Source: Mytilus trossulus (taxonomy: Eukaryota; Mollusca; Bivalvia; Mytilida; Mytilidae). Taken from it: DNA of 64,000 bases. The stretch covers positions 61,217,166-61,281,165 of the forward strand of contig NC_086376.1 of assembly GCF_036588685.1 (NCBI RefSeq), written 5' to 3'. The first letter of the stretch is position 1. Every line of letters begins with the position of its first letter. Positions 25,038 through 37,189 of this stretch are shown here, piece after piece. A model generated the notes under the pieces. That model made no database searches, was not told the origin of the DNA, and worked only from the letters and a program-made list of their open reading frames with translations. The position numbers were made by a program, and so were the translations under genes.

Positions 25038-27545
25038 TTTGGAGTGTTTTAGTAACCATGGTTGTGTAGAAATGAAAAACATGTCATTGTACAATGCGAA
25101 CTTTATGATGACTTACGACGTTATAATCTATTTTCTGAATGTTCTTAATATGTTTATAACTTTAACAGACTCAGTGCGCACCACAGAGAGTCAAATCGTT
25201 AACAAGCATACCACTGCCACTGCCCAGCTTAAAGCATCTCCCGAACATTTGAAAGTCCCTACCATGTACTGGTTACCGAAATTACAAAAAAAAACATTTA
25301 AATTCCGTTTCATCTCCGCTTCGAGTAAGTGTTCTACTACTAATCTATCAGTGCTTCTAACCACCTCCCTTACTACTATCAAAGAAATGGTAATTAACTT
25401 TTGTAATAAAGTTATAAAAATAATGGTATTAATTATTTTTGGAGTGTTAAAAATTCTTCAGAGGTTTTAGATAAAATACATGCTTTCAATTGTCCTTACA
25501 ATTCTGTTGACAGTTATGATTTTTCTACTCTGTACACTACACTTCCAAACAATCTTATAAAGAAAAAGTTTTTGTATTTGATAAAATGGTCTTTCGAAAA
25601 ATTTCATTGTAATTTTATTTGCTGTAACTCGGTTTAGGCCTTTTTCTGTAACGAAAAAGGAAAGTATGCTAGATACACTTACTGGAAATGTGAGGATATG
25701 ATTGAAGCTTTAAACTTTCTGCTTGATAACATTTATGTACGTTTCAGCGATAAAGTGTATCGTCAGGTAGTAGGTATTCCTATGGGCACCAACTGTGCCC
25801 CTTTAATAGCAGATTTATTTCTATATTGCTATGAATCTCAGTTTATGACCAAACTCAGTAAAGACCCATCATTGTTACATTTGGTTGATACATTCAAAAA
25901 TACCTACCGTTATCTGGATGATATTTTTTCGTTGAATAATCCAGAGTTCTCTTAATATACTTCAGAAATTTACCCACACGAACTTACTTTAATTAAATCT
26001 AACATAAACAGCACCAGTTGTCCTTTTCTAGATTTAGACATTTCAATTTCAAACGGGAAACTTCACACTAAAATTTACGACAAAAGAGACGATTTTTCAT
26101 TTCCTATTGTTAATTTTCCTTTTGTAGACGGCGATGTGCCTTTGGCTCCATCATACGGTGTTTATATATCGCAACTCGTTCGGTTTGCCCGTGTGTGTTC
26201 TGATGTCATAGATTTTAACGAACGTAATCAATGCATCACTGGTAAATTGTTGTGTCAGGGATTTCGTAACCATAAATTACTTAAAACTTTTACTTTTAAG
26301 TAAATTTGGCTATACCTGTAGAAAGCTTATTAAAAATGATATTTCACATCCTAATTTTTATGGTAATATTGTACTTAAAGCGAGGAAATCACTATATGAT
26401 CCTGGTAAACTCATCGAATCTTTAAACAAACTTATAAGTAAGGGTTATCGTACCAATATTGTAATTAGATCTCTGAATATAGTTCACATTGGCACTTATA
26501 TTGATTTTGTCATTAGCTAATTAAAACATAACTAAATTTCATTATCTTTTGAGGCGAGATGTATAGAGACACAGACACGTTAACTTTTATTTCTATAGAA
26601 GTCGCTCTTCACTATACTACTACCTGTCGATACATTTATTTTTGGCATTGCACAAGTCATGTCTTCTTTGACTATTAATGACGTTTAAATACTAAATCCC
26701 TGTGATGTGTTTTAGTCGATTTTAGTCTCTGATGCATGATTTTTTACTATTAATTGGTTTTGGCTTTTAACTAGCTGTCAGTAACTGCGAGTACTCTCAA
26801 ATCGTATTTTCTTGTTAATTCGACCTGTTGATACTGTTTATAATGCTATTTTGTTATTTTTTATTTATATGGATCTATTCTGTACACCAGCTTTGATTAT
26901 TTGTAATATCTTCAATTTTTCACTTATTCTTACAACATTTGTATAAACTTCAAGATTATAAAAAAACGTTTTTTTTCTAAAGTGAACATTGATTGGTTAA
27001 ATATTTCTCAGTGTGTTTGAATTTGTTTGTTAGCTTTTTGGTCATGAATGTTTGTCTCTAATATTTTATTAACTGTGCATTTGTATTCAGATATCGAAGA
27101 TCAAATTTATTCGTTCATTGTGTAATCATACGTTTTTTGATTGAGTTAAGTCTGCCAATTGATATTTTATCGTATGTTTTTCTATGTTGTGATGTTATGC
27201 TATTGTTTCAGGAAAAAGGGAGAAGGTTTGGATCCATTAAAACGTTTAATCCCGCTGCAAATGTTTGCACCTGTCCTAAGTCAGGAATCTGATGTACAGT
27301 AGTTGTCGTTTGTTAATGTTATATATACGTGTTTCTCGTTTCTCGTTTTGTTTATATAGATTAGACCGTTGGTTTTCCCGTTTGAATGGTTTTACACTAG
27401 TAATTTTTGGGCCTTTATAGCTTGTTGTTCGGTGTGAGCCAAGGCTCCGTGTTGAAGGCCGTACTTTAACCTATAATGGTTTACTTTTTAAATTGTTATT
27501 TGGATGGAGAGTTGTCTCATTGGCACTCACACCACATCTTCCTAT
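25038..27545 (+). pseudogene. Most complete Penelope-like reverse transcriptase copy, frame-broken
   Basis: Reverse transcriptase blocks appear in order: PTMYWLPKLQK and KFRFISASSKCSTT, motif A YDFSTLYTTLP near 25515-25545, motif B GIPMGTNCAP near 25773-25802, motif C YRYLDDIF near 25906-25930, then CPFLDLDISI, KRDDFSFPIVNFPF and APSYGVYISQLVRFARVC. Stops and frame shifts occur at about 25440, 25636, 25953 and 26300. The arrangement of motifs A-C resembles Penelope-like elements; no GIY-YIG nuclease was found. The non-coding tail (about 27300-27545) recurs at 31237-31468 (minus) and 41755-42022 (plus). Confidence 0.7.
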
Positions 27546-28179
27546 ATCTATCAATATTTTATGATAAATTTATATAAAATATGAACTGCTCAAATATCCA
27601 ATACTGTTTGTGTTAAGTATTACATAAGTTTTTTATCGAAGAAAGTTATTATTTAACTTTATATTTTCATAGTGTACACTAATCAGAATATATATCTGTT
27701 CTTTAACTCAAATACGTATCAGTTGAAAATATTAATTAAAAGCAACACATTTTATAGATGATTTATGGGGGAAAATATAATTAATATGTTACATTTTAAA
27801 AACAAAAAGTATCATTATTATTATTACTATTATTTTCTATGATTTATGCTTATATATCATAGTAATCAATAAAAATCATCATAAACATCACAAAATTAGA
27901 ACAACATGTTTTATTCTACTTCAGATAAAATAAAGAATGAAAATGGGGAATGTACCAAAGAGACAACAACCCGACTAAGTTATGTAAAAATGATAAATAT
28001 GTTCGGCTAAAGATTTTAAACGCTATCCGTATTAATTACCAGAAAAAGATAGGGTATATCAGGGTAGCGACTGACGTTAATATGATCTAACCATTCGGTC
28101 ACGGTACTTAGGGTCATCAATCGTTTATAGGTGAATTTACCACACATAGATAAAATTCAATAATAAGAAAGCAATTAAC

Positions 28180-28910
28180 TGTATTGTTAAATTTGATATA
28201 TGCCTTTTTGTACTTCTTTGTTAAATATTGGTTTGTTTTATTGTGATTAAGATACTTTAGGTACTTGTAAATCCTACCATTGTTGTTTATGATATTCTTG
28301 TATTCTTGCCTTTAATAGTTGGTAATGTGCCTATATGCCGTTTGGCGTTACTTCGAAAACTTGTATGTTGCTTGTCTTTCATTTTTGCATATGCTCTTTC
28401 TTTTTGCCTTTTTATATTTCTTTGTTACATATATGACATGGCTCTGTACTTATACATCCCGGCATTGTGTTGATGTACTTTGGTAAATTTGAGTATTCTT
28501 GTCATTTATGTTTGCTAATATGCTTGGTCTCTTTGCCATTTTGTACTTCTTTGATACATATTTGAATGTTTTTTTAATGATTGAGATTATAACACAATGT
28601 TATCTGCTGTATTTTTGACATTTTACCTATAACAGTATTTCTGTTTGTTTTGTTTACGCATCGTTGTCAATATAATGGAGTTTAATGCGACAGTCATAAA
28701 CGTGAGAGAATCATCTTGCTACGAAACCAGGTTCAATCCACCATTTTCGACATGAGAACATGCCTGTGCCAAGTCAGATATATGACAGTTGCTATCCATT
28801 CGTTTGATGTGTTTGGGCTTTAGATTTTGCCATTTGATTAGGCACTAACCGTTTTGAATTTTCCTCGGATTTCAGTATTATTTTTTATTATTATTTCACT
28901 TTTTGTGTTA
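28180..28910 (+). repeat. Degenerate tandem repeat followed by a dispersed retroelement-like tail
   Basis: 28200-28600 contains several imperfect copies of a roughly 110-base unit around TTTGTACTTCTTTG. 28670-28910 is a dispersed tail with CAGTCATAAACGTGAGAG, CCATTCGTTTGATGTGTTTG and GTTTTGAATTTTCCTCGG. Copies of the tail lie at 44740-44900, 52830-53030 and in part at 18440-18560 and 56520-56600. The repeated fixed 3' boundary suggests a retroelement tail. Confidence 0.55.
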
Positions 28911-29379
28911 GAAACAAACACTTTTCAAGTTACAATAACTTCAACAGTGAAATTTAACAACTGTTTCAACTTTGACATATATGTTTAGTCGAAGAACGAT
29001 TGTTACTGGCAGAGTGTTGTTTTTTTTCGTTTAGTAGTGTATTTGGGATTATACTTAGAGTAGACATTAATGTTCAGTTGAGGATATAATTCTATGTAAA
29101 ATGATATCTTATTCTTGCACCATTATTGAAACATTTTCAAAAGTGATCCCCATTCAAAATCAAAGGAAAATTAAGAAAATTGGTCCTGCTTTTTTTTTTT
29201 TAAAACAAGACGTTGACAGACTTCAACAAGATACTTCTTATGAAGAATGAAAAGAAGCACGTATTATCTTTTTCTTCACCTAAAAGGCTTTCGCTGTATA
29301 GATGATGTTATCTGACACAATAATTATAATATTTGGGACTATGTACCATCAACCTGGAAATAAAGGATACGACACACAC

Positions 29380-29830
29380 AATTGAGTCTGCCTTTATATC
29401 TTGACTAGATAAAAAGAAACATTCACAATTTTACTGACGCCATCACCATTGTTGACCGTACTTGAATATATGCTTCCCATGCTTCCAAAATGTCAATCAA
29501 TAGGTTCCATTGTGGAGACTACAATTCTGTCCTCTATTCACTGTTTGTGCCTCACCCAATTAGACTTATCATCAGGTTTGTACTTATATGTGCTACAGGA
29601 CGGGTGTCACTTGGGGAGCAGAATCTGCTATTTCGGATCGCATGCGATAACATCAACCTCAAAACCCTAATTTTCTTGGGGCTTGTGTTTACCAGTTTTC
29701 AGTTGTCAATATTTTGTTATGTGAACCGGTGTCAGTCTTTTTTCGTAATTGGAAGTGACTAGTGAGTTGGAATGTCTATTCGGTATCTTTCGCCTATCTT
29801 TGGACGTTTCCTATTTTGAGTGTTTTTCAT
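29380..29830 (+). repeat. Reverse-transcriptase-element debris duplicated with gene B's 3' region
   Basis: This segment and 39890-40510 share the same order of sequence (ATCTTGACTA, the GACGCCA..GACCGTACTTGAATATAT-like stretch, a CTCTATTCACTG phrase, then TATTTTGTTATGTGAAC). Each ends a few hundred bases before a shell-matrix last exon. It is the non-coding or frame-broken 3' part of a Penelope-like family, copied as part of a segmental duplication. Confidence 0.5.
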
Positions 29831-30211
29831 TTATTATAGCACTAAACAAGAATAAGCTGCAGATCATATTTTTCAGAGATAAAACAATATATCAGAGTGT
29901 TCTTTCATGTCATTATACCTTTTCAGATTTTAAGTTGTCATTTGCAGCACAATTGTCATCAATTTCCAACCAGTAAATTAAGCTTTACGTTATATTTTCG
30001 ATATTTTTTATCTTGTGGTCTTCTTTGACCTTACATTATCCATGCTCTTTCTTGAGTATGTTACAAATAAATTGCTCATAATATCAAAAAGTAAAACAGA
30101 CAAAAATAACAATGAAAAATTTTATATTCAGTTTAATAAATATAAATCATAATAAAACATATAATAAACTTGTGTAAAACCGTTAACGTCTACTCAATGA
30201 ATCATGGATTT

Positions 30212-33200
30212 CTAATATGTTCCTTTTTTACCTGCAAAATAAATAAATAAGATGTTATTTTATAGAAAGTTCACATATTTTTTTTAATATTTATTAGCAT
30301 ACGGTTATGATTGTATTTCATATTATTTAGAGCTCAAGTACTGAGTATTTGATGAGCAGAAAATATATTTTTAAATTCTCTTGTATTAGTTTTTTATTAC
30401 TTTTGTTATGTTGGATGGTTTTTTTTACTTAACTTTCCCTTACTTGTAGAAAAACAAAGAAAACAAGCAGATATCCCAACAGCCAATAGATAAACCTGTC
30501 TAATTGCAAAAGATGCACACAGAAATTCAATCATTTTAATATCATATTCTTGATCGATGAGTATGTATACAGGTAATTACTTTAAACAATTTTTTTTGTT
30601 TTTAATGTTATTATGATGTAATTTAAATATTTTAAACTTAATATTAAACAAAGATTACTTTTTGCATAGTTTGATTTAAAAATAATGTGGTAATAACTTT
30701 ACGTGATATACTGTGTATTCTGTTAATTATTGTTCCGTTTTACTTATTCAATGCTGTATGTTACGGAAGCCGATAAGGGCCATTCAAAAAAATATTTTAT
30801 GTCGTAATTACGACATAGCATGTCGTAATTTCGACATATCATGTCGTTATTACGACATCGCTATGTCGTAATTTCGACATAACATGTCGTTTAAACGACA
30901 TCGCTATGTCGTAATTTCGACATAACATGTCGTTATAACGACATAGCTATGTCGTTATAACGACATAGCTATGTCGTAATTTCGACATATCATGTCGTAA
31001 TAACGACATCGCTATATATAAAAGAATATGTATTATGATTGACAAGAGACTAAATGACACAGAAATTAACAACTATAGGGCATCATAATGCCCCAAAGAG
31101 TTAGAATTGCCCCCGCATAGTCGGCTATAAACGAGGGAGGAAAGATACCGAAGGGAGAGTCCTCGAAGTGCTGTGTGGCGGACAGTGTTATTATTTAATT
31201 ATTAGCTCCCTTGGTTGAACTCCAAATTTCTTTTTTAATAGATATAGGAAGATGTGGTGTGAGTGCCAATGAGACAACTCTTCATCCAAATAACAATTTA
31301 AAAATTAAACCATTATAGGTTAAAGTACGGCCTTCAACACGGAGCCTTGGCTCACAGTGAACAACAAGCTATAAAGGGCCCCAAAATTACTAGTGTAAAA
31401 CCATTCAAACGGGAAAACCAACGGTCTAATCTATATAAACAAAACGAGAAACGAGAAACACGTACAAAAATTTACATGAAGCTTAATAAGTATATATTTG
31501 TTAATCAAATAGCTTTTGCTTTTTTAATTCATTGGTTAAAGATTTTTATTTATATTGTAAAGTTTGATATTTGCATCGTCACAAAATTTTTGATTACCCT
31601 CTCTGGATACCTTCAGTGAGAAACTGATATATTTTATAGATTCCGTAGAAATTGAAACATGAATTGAAAAAAAGGGCTATACAGCTAGGCAAGGCTTTAA
31701 TTTACCACTAGGTTATAGTAAACCTCTACTGCAAGCTAAGCATTTTATCTTCCTTTTAATAAGCGCAAACTACATGGCTTTTTGTAATTAGGGTAAATTG
31801 AAGTAATGATTGTTCTAATTTACTTTCAAACGTTGGGCACCATGTTCCTACAACACGTTACACTTAAAATGCGGTGTCGAAGAGGGTTTTACATTGTTGG
31901 TTAATTCTGGTTCTGTTCGTTTTGTGATGTCATTTTATCAAAAATTACCTCGACTTTTGGAAATCGATTTGATAATGTTTACGCTTTAAGTTTTTTGAAC
32001 TAAAAATGCAGTACTGTCGCAATTAATGCAGGAAGGAAAGATGGGACGGAAGTACATGTATACGGTTTTCCATATTTATTTATTTTATCATATGATGTTT
32101 AACTTTCAAGGTGCATAGCATCCAGTGTGATATCATCTGTCATTGTAAATTTTCTATATCTTAATTCAACCTTAATACAAATATATCTGATACTGCAAGT
32201 AAATCGAACATGTTTACCCTTGGTTAAATTTGAATAGAATTGTATTTCCCTGGCACATATGTTGTCGAAATACACCCCTTCAATTACTTGAACGGTAGCT
32301 TGAGGTTTATTTCCCAAGTTAGTCATCTTGACTTCAGATATATACATTTTAAAATATAGTAATCAACTCCTGGATCGTCCGCTAAAACGGCAAATATAAT
32401 CCTGGGTTTTTATTAATTCGATGAAACGGTTTTCGTCGCTGTTTGGGATTTGTCTTTCAATTACCTCCATTTCATGCACAAGTTTATATTCGGACGAAAA
32501 GTTCCGGCTAGCGCTAGTACAGGAATTGCTTTCATCACGACAGTTATACCATGAATAGCAGGACAAATCGCGAAGTATAACATTCCGTTAACTGGTATTA
32601 AGTCTTTTAATTCTGGTGATTGCACCTTACTGAAGTGACGAATTTAAATGATCTATTTCGGAGTACTTCCGTAACATAAATTTCCTTTCGCTTTTTACAT
32701 TTAGAGGACTGTCTTGGTGTCTCAAATTTGTCTTTGCAAAAGTTGGACGAAGTTCATGTAATGGGATTTTTTCCCAATTACATGTAACGTCAGAAATTAG
32801 CGTCTTTAGGATCTTAGACGTTTTTAGATGTTTGGACAAATTGGCTACCGTTTAGTAATGTATAGAAGCATTTTATTCCTTTAAGACCCAAATATGTAGT
32901 TGATAACTTGGCATTTTTTACTCCTCGTGTATCAAACTTTTGTTTTGATCAATTATAAAAAAAATACGCGTTATTTGCTTTGAAAAATGAAATATCAACT
33001 TGGACAAAATGACTACCGTTTGAAAAACGACTGTGTAGAGAAGATTTTATTGAATCAGCAATATTTGAACTCACATGAGGCAAATATTTGTACTTTTGTT
33101 AGTTATTATTATTGTCTGACTCTTTTTTCATTTTCTGCTATATCTACTTTTAGTCGTTGAGTTAACGAAAAACGTCGGACATTTTTTTTATTCCAGCTTA

Positions 33201-36000
33201 ATATGCAGTCAGCGAGTCAAATGAAATTAGGTAAAATAACGGCTTTAACGCCAAAAAGAATCGACACATGTCGTTGATCCTGACAAGAATCAAAAAGATC
33301 GGAGAATAAGAAATAGGATCACAATACATGAGAGTTAAAACGGTTTTTCATAAATGTACCGTTGGACATCCGGTTTTTTTCACAATTGCTTTCTTATTTT
33401 AATCCTCAAATATACTAGATATTACTTAGAATATGATCAAGAGCTGTAAAAATATAATTCAAAACATATATTTGTTTTAATAATGGTTCGTGTTTTCTAA
33501 CATTTTTATTTTGTTTTTGCGGACGAAATTGCAAAGATTCTGTTTTAAAACCTAGGGGTTGTAGAATGATCGTGCCCTACGTTTGAGAGTAGAAAGAGAG
33601 CAAACAATACTTCATTTCACCCTTATTACAAGAAGCCATGTAGTTAACGATTATTTATAAGGAGATAAAAAGAATGGCTTGCCTTGGAAGGACAAGTCCA
33701 CTTCTCTAATAAAATTTCAATTTGGAAAACTTGGCAATCATGTTTGTATCTATTTTTTTTTATTTTTTTTTATCTATATTCAATGCTTCAACATATATCT
33801 ACAACAGATGTAATACACAGTAATTTCACAATTGCTTTCTTATTTTAATCCTCAAATATACTAGATATTACTTAGAATATGATCAAGAGCTGTAAAAATA
33901 TAATTCAAAACATATATTTGTTTTAATAATGGTTCGTGTTTTCTAACATTTTTATTTTGTTTTTGCGGACGAAATTGCAAAGATTCTGTTTTAAAACCTA
34001 GGGGTTGTAGAATGATCGTGCCCTACGTTTGAGAGTAGAAAGAGAGCAAACAATACTTCATTTCACCCTTATTACAAGAAGCCATGTAGTTAACGATTAT
34101 TTATAAGGAGATAAAAAGAATGGCTTGCCTTGGAAGGACAAGTCCACTTCTCTAATAAAATTTCAATTTGGAAAACTTGGCAATCATGTTTGTATCTATT
34201 TTTTTTTTTTTTTTTTTATCTATATTCAATGCTTCAACATATATCTACAACAGATGTAATACACAGTAATTTCACAAGGCAATGTTTCAAGTAAATTCAC
34301 ACTATTATCTATTATGTCTTGCAGTAAAAGATTTCACGACCGATGTTGGGATCTATAAAATATATATACTTCTCACTGAAGGTATCCAAAGAAAGTACCC
34401 AAAGATTTTGCAACGATGCAAATATCAAACTTTAGAATATAAATAGAAATATTTAACCAATTAATTCAAATAGCAAAAGCTATGCAATTAACAAATATTT
34501 ACTTATAAAGCTTCATGTAAATCATTTAACAATAAAATACATTAAATATGAAATTTGGAGTTTTACCAAGGGAGCTAATAATTAAAAAAATAACACTGTC
34601 TGCCACACAGCATTTCGGGGACTCTCCCTCTGGTATCTTTCCTCCCTCTTTTATAGCTGACAATGCGGGGGCTTTTCTAATTATTGGGGGCATTATGATG
34701 ACCTGTATGTTAATCTTTGTGTCATTTAGTTTTTTGCCAATCATAATACATATTCTTTTATATATAGCGATGTCGTTATTACGACATAATATGTCGAAAT
34801 TACGACATAGCGATGTCGTAATAACGACATGTTATGTCGAAATTACGACATGCTATGTCGTTATTACGACATAAATTTTTTTTTTTGAATGGCCCTTATC
34901 GGCTTCCGTAGTATATTTTATTGAAAACCTGATTTTCTGATTATCTGTCGCACAAGCCCAACGATGTGATAATTACATATTTTATCACTGCAACCAGTTC
35001 GTACGATAATTTTCCATTCGAGATAGTTAAATTTTGATATTTGTAGACCAAGGCTTGATGAGCTATTTTGTTAAATTGAAACTTAACCGTTGAAATTGAG
35101 AATTGTCATAATATATCATAGTAATGTTATCTGTTTATCTAGTGATTTCTACCCGTTCTACACAAAAACTAGAGAACTTAGCCCCACAAAATTTTTTCAC
35201 ATATATAAAAGGAATCAACTGAAGACAAAAATCTGAAGCTGGTAATTTTCTTTGTTATTTTTTGCTTTTTAAAAAATCAATAAATATTTTTATTTATCTT
35301 TTCACTAAATGATTTGAAATTACTTACCTGCAAATTTACCAACACCACTATATCCGTATCTTTGGTTTCTGAATCCACCAATACTGTGTGATCCATAACC
35401 ATTTAAACCACCAATTCCACCAATTCCACCAAAACCACCCATACCATATGCTCCGTAACCATTGATGCCACCAAAACCACTCATACCATATGCTCCATAA
35501 CCATTCATGCCACCGATACCATATGATCCATACCCATTTACACGACCAATGCCAAATGCCCCGGAACCAATTAAATTGTTATTCCCCCCGTATCCGCCAA
35601 GTCCTTGACCAAATCCATATCCCTTGAATGGCATAACTTCATTATTATAAACACCGTAATTCCTATAACCGCCTAATACATTCAAACCCCTTCCGTTCAT
35701 TAATCCGTTTCCAAGAAATCCACGTTGTGTGCCATAGTTGTTGTACCCGACATGGCCGCCATAGCGTAATGGTGAACCTAATCCATAAAAGTTGTTTGCA
35801 TAACTACCATATCCATATCCAGTTAAACCATTCAAAGGATATCCAGCGCCGTTATTTCCTTGAAATCCATTGCCACCAAGAAAAGGTCCTAACGGATTCC
35901 CATATGTTTTCAGGTTATACTTTGGACTGTATCCCTTTTTTCCAGCCTCTGCTGCTACTAGCCCGAAGAGCGCCAAACACAGGAAAGCTTTAAGTGACAT
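30212..36000 (-). CDS. Shell-matrix gene B: shematrin-like glycine-rich secreted protein
   Basis: Coding exons 36000-35328 and 30231-30212 join in phase (KFA G / KKGTY stop) to give about 230 residues. The start is set at MSLKAFLCLALFG, because the splice acceptor at 36015-36013 excludes the longer in-frame extension upstream. The signal peptide and the mature GKKGYSPKYNLKTYGNP match gene A. The Gly/Tyr repeats carry slightly more GYGAYGM units than gene A. The terminal intron is about 5.1 kb because a 4.15-kb TIR element occupies it; without it the intron would be under 1 kb, comparable to gene A's 0.6 kb. Both splice signals are intact, so the gene is probably functional. The predicted role is a secreted mantle shell-framework protein. 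Confidence 0.8.
30801..31016. repeat. Left palindrome array, about ten ATGTCG..CGACAT units
   Basis: About ten consecutive units of 21-22 bases each form a perfect or near-perfect palindrome: ATGTCG, five or six A/T-rich bases (TAATTA, TTATAA, TTTAAA, TAATTT), then CGACAT. Short joints such as AGC, CGCT or AAC separate them. The right end of the element has only about five units (34768-34873). Confidence 0.9.
32099..32839 (-). pseudogene. Frame-broken unidentified coding remnant inside the TIR element
   Basis: Three open stretches (32839-32627, 32566-32363, 32347-32099) lie in one minus-strand frame, separated by stops and, between the first two, by a segment better read in another frame (LKDLIPVNGMLYFAICPA). 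The pattern VNGMLYF, then a charged stretch, then a C-terminal LTKGKHVRF strand has a loose resemblance to a TNF-type jelly roll. The similarity is weak and unproven. It could equally be random sequence or an uncharacterised transposon protein. Confidence 0.25.
33379..34277. repeat. Recent tandem duplication, period 446 bp
   Basis: The block beginning CACAATTGCTTTC at 33381 repeats at 33827, with a third partial start at 34273. The period is exactly 446 in both cases. The copies are nearly identical, differing visibly only in a poly-T/A stretch near 33755 and 34205. This points to a very recent duplication or an assembly collapse/expansion. Confidence 0.9.
34768..34873. repeat. Right palindrome array, about five ATGTCG..CGACAT units
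   Basis: Five units of the palindrome described for the left end, in inverted context, followed by ATAAATTT and the terminal inverted repeat. The apparent open frame across it (translating as repeats of RHS/TTC) is a by-product of the repeat. Confidence 0.9.
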
Positions 36001-36316
36001 GGTGGGTTGGTTCTGAAAGTACAATCCCCGACATTTCAATAAACTTGTGTTGTTATATGAAGAAAATAAAAATTATGTCGAAAACAGAAAGTTAAAAACA
36101 GCAATATACATATTCAAAACTACAAAACAATAAGCACAGTAAAACGCGTAGCTTAAAAATGAAAGTTTTACTAAAACAAATGTTATTCAATCGATTGTCT
36201 ACGAAGTTTTCTTTTCTATTTTATATAACATTTATCATAGCCTTACCAATGATAAATATTCTCCCAAAAATTGGCTCATAGGAATCTGAAATTCGCACAT
36301 GAATTTTTAAACTAAC

Positions 36317-36440
36317 CGTGGTATGATGGCTTTCTCAGAGTGCTGATTTATAAATTGATGTCCTATATATACCATAGTCATTGACCACACAATTCATTAT
36401 GATGAATTATAAAAAAGACATTTTACCAAAATATAACGGT
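36317..36440 (-). promoter_or_regulatory. Promoter and non-coding exon 1 of shell-matrix gene B
   Basis: A TATA box (GGTATATATAGG) lies at about 36372-36362. A short exon ends at 36317 before GTTAGT. The surrounding block is closely similar to gene A's promoter, including ACATCAATTTATAAATCAGC downstream of the TATA box and TGTGTGGTCAATGACTATG upstream. Confidence 0.65.
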
Positions 36441-37189
36441 TTTAATAGAAGATGTATATAAAAAAAGTTTAACCTTAATGATATAAAGTATTGTTATCAA
36501 TTATTTATTGACAGTTGTAAAGTAGCATTATTGTTAAATCCGATGTTGTGTGAGATATTGTCATCTCTTAGTAGTATGTGGTATCCCTATACATGATTTC
36601 ACTGAGTGGAAGGGAAAATTCCCGTATGTCTTATACAATGTTTCATGTGGTGTTTTTCTATATAGGTTAAATTCAATGGGGTTGTTTCAAGATTTTTTTT
36701 TAATCTCACTGGTTCTGAATGTTTTACGTCTTTTTTATTGACTTTTCGAATTGATTTCCCTCTAAGTTCAGTATATTTGTAATTTTACTTTTTCATATAA
36801 TATCCTTTATAGTTATACCTATATGAACTTATGCTTCACCCAAGAATATAATTGCTGCATACTGGGTTTTTAAAAGCATTTCAATGTGTGTAAAAACAAA
36901 ACATTTTTGAGATGTCCTTTTATTGTTAACAATTTATGAAGAGTACGGTCGATCATATAGTTAAGGTCATTTATGTCGATTTGGACATGTAATTGACAGT
37001 GAAGTGACATCTAGATGACCAGCTTATTACTTCCTATTCATTGATGAAATGAATGCTTGAATAATTTCACACTTGTTGCTCTCTCACAAAACGATTAAGA
37101 ATGTACAACTAACATGATATAATATTGATGACGTCCTATCACTCAATAATCTCAGTGCCATAAATAAAGATGTTACCACAGAAAGTAGA

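Larger units (their letters stand above)
30762..34910. mobile_element. 4.15-kb long-TIR element with palindrome arrays, in the last intron of gene B
   Basis: The left end TACGGAAGCCGATAAGGG is the reverse complement of the right end at 34910. Inverted homology continues inward for 550 bases or more: 30762-31230 and 31470-31645 against 34350-34910. Flanks GTATGT (30756-30761) and GTATAT (34911-34916) may be an imperfect 6-bp target duplication. Each end has an array of 21-22-base palindromes. A Penelope-like tail (31237-31468, minus) has inserted into the left arm. The interior contains a 446-bp tandem duplication and frame-broken minus-strand open frames. No known transposase is seen. Confidence 0.75.

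Noticed and set aside
30801-31016. CRISPR-like regular repeat array
   Set aside because: Units are contiguous palindromes without unique spacers, the mirror array is at the other end of the element, and the genome is eukaryotic.
34548-34874. Plus-strand 108-codon open frame entering the right palindrome array
   Set aside because: The translation ends in repeats generated by the palindromes, and there is no domain or matching frame in the left arm.
36001-36039. Upstream start giving gene B 13 extra N-terminal residues
   Set aside because: A splice acceptor lies between the upstream Met and the MSLKAF start, gene A has no such extension, and MSLKAF begins a good signal peptide.
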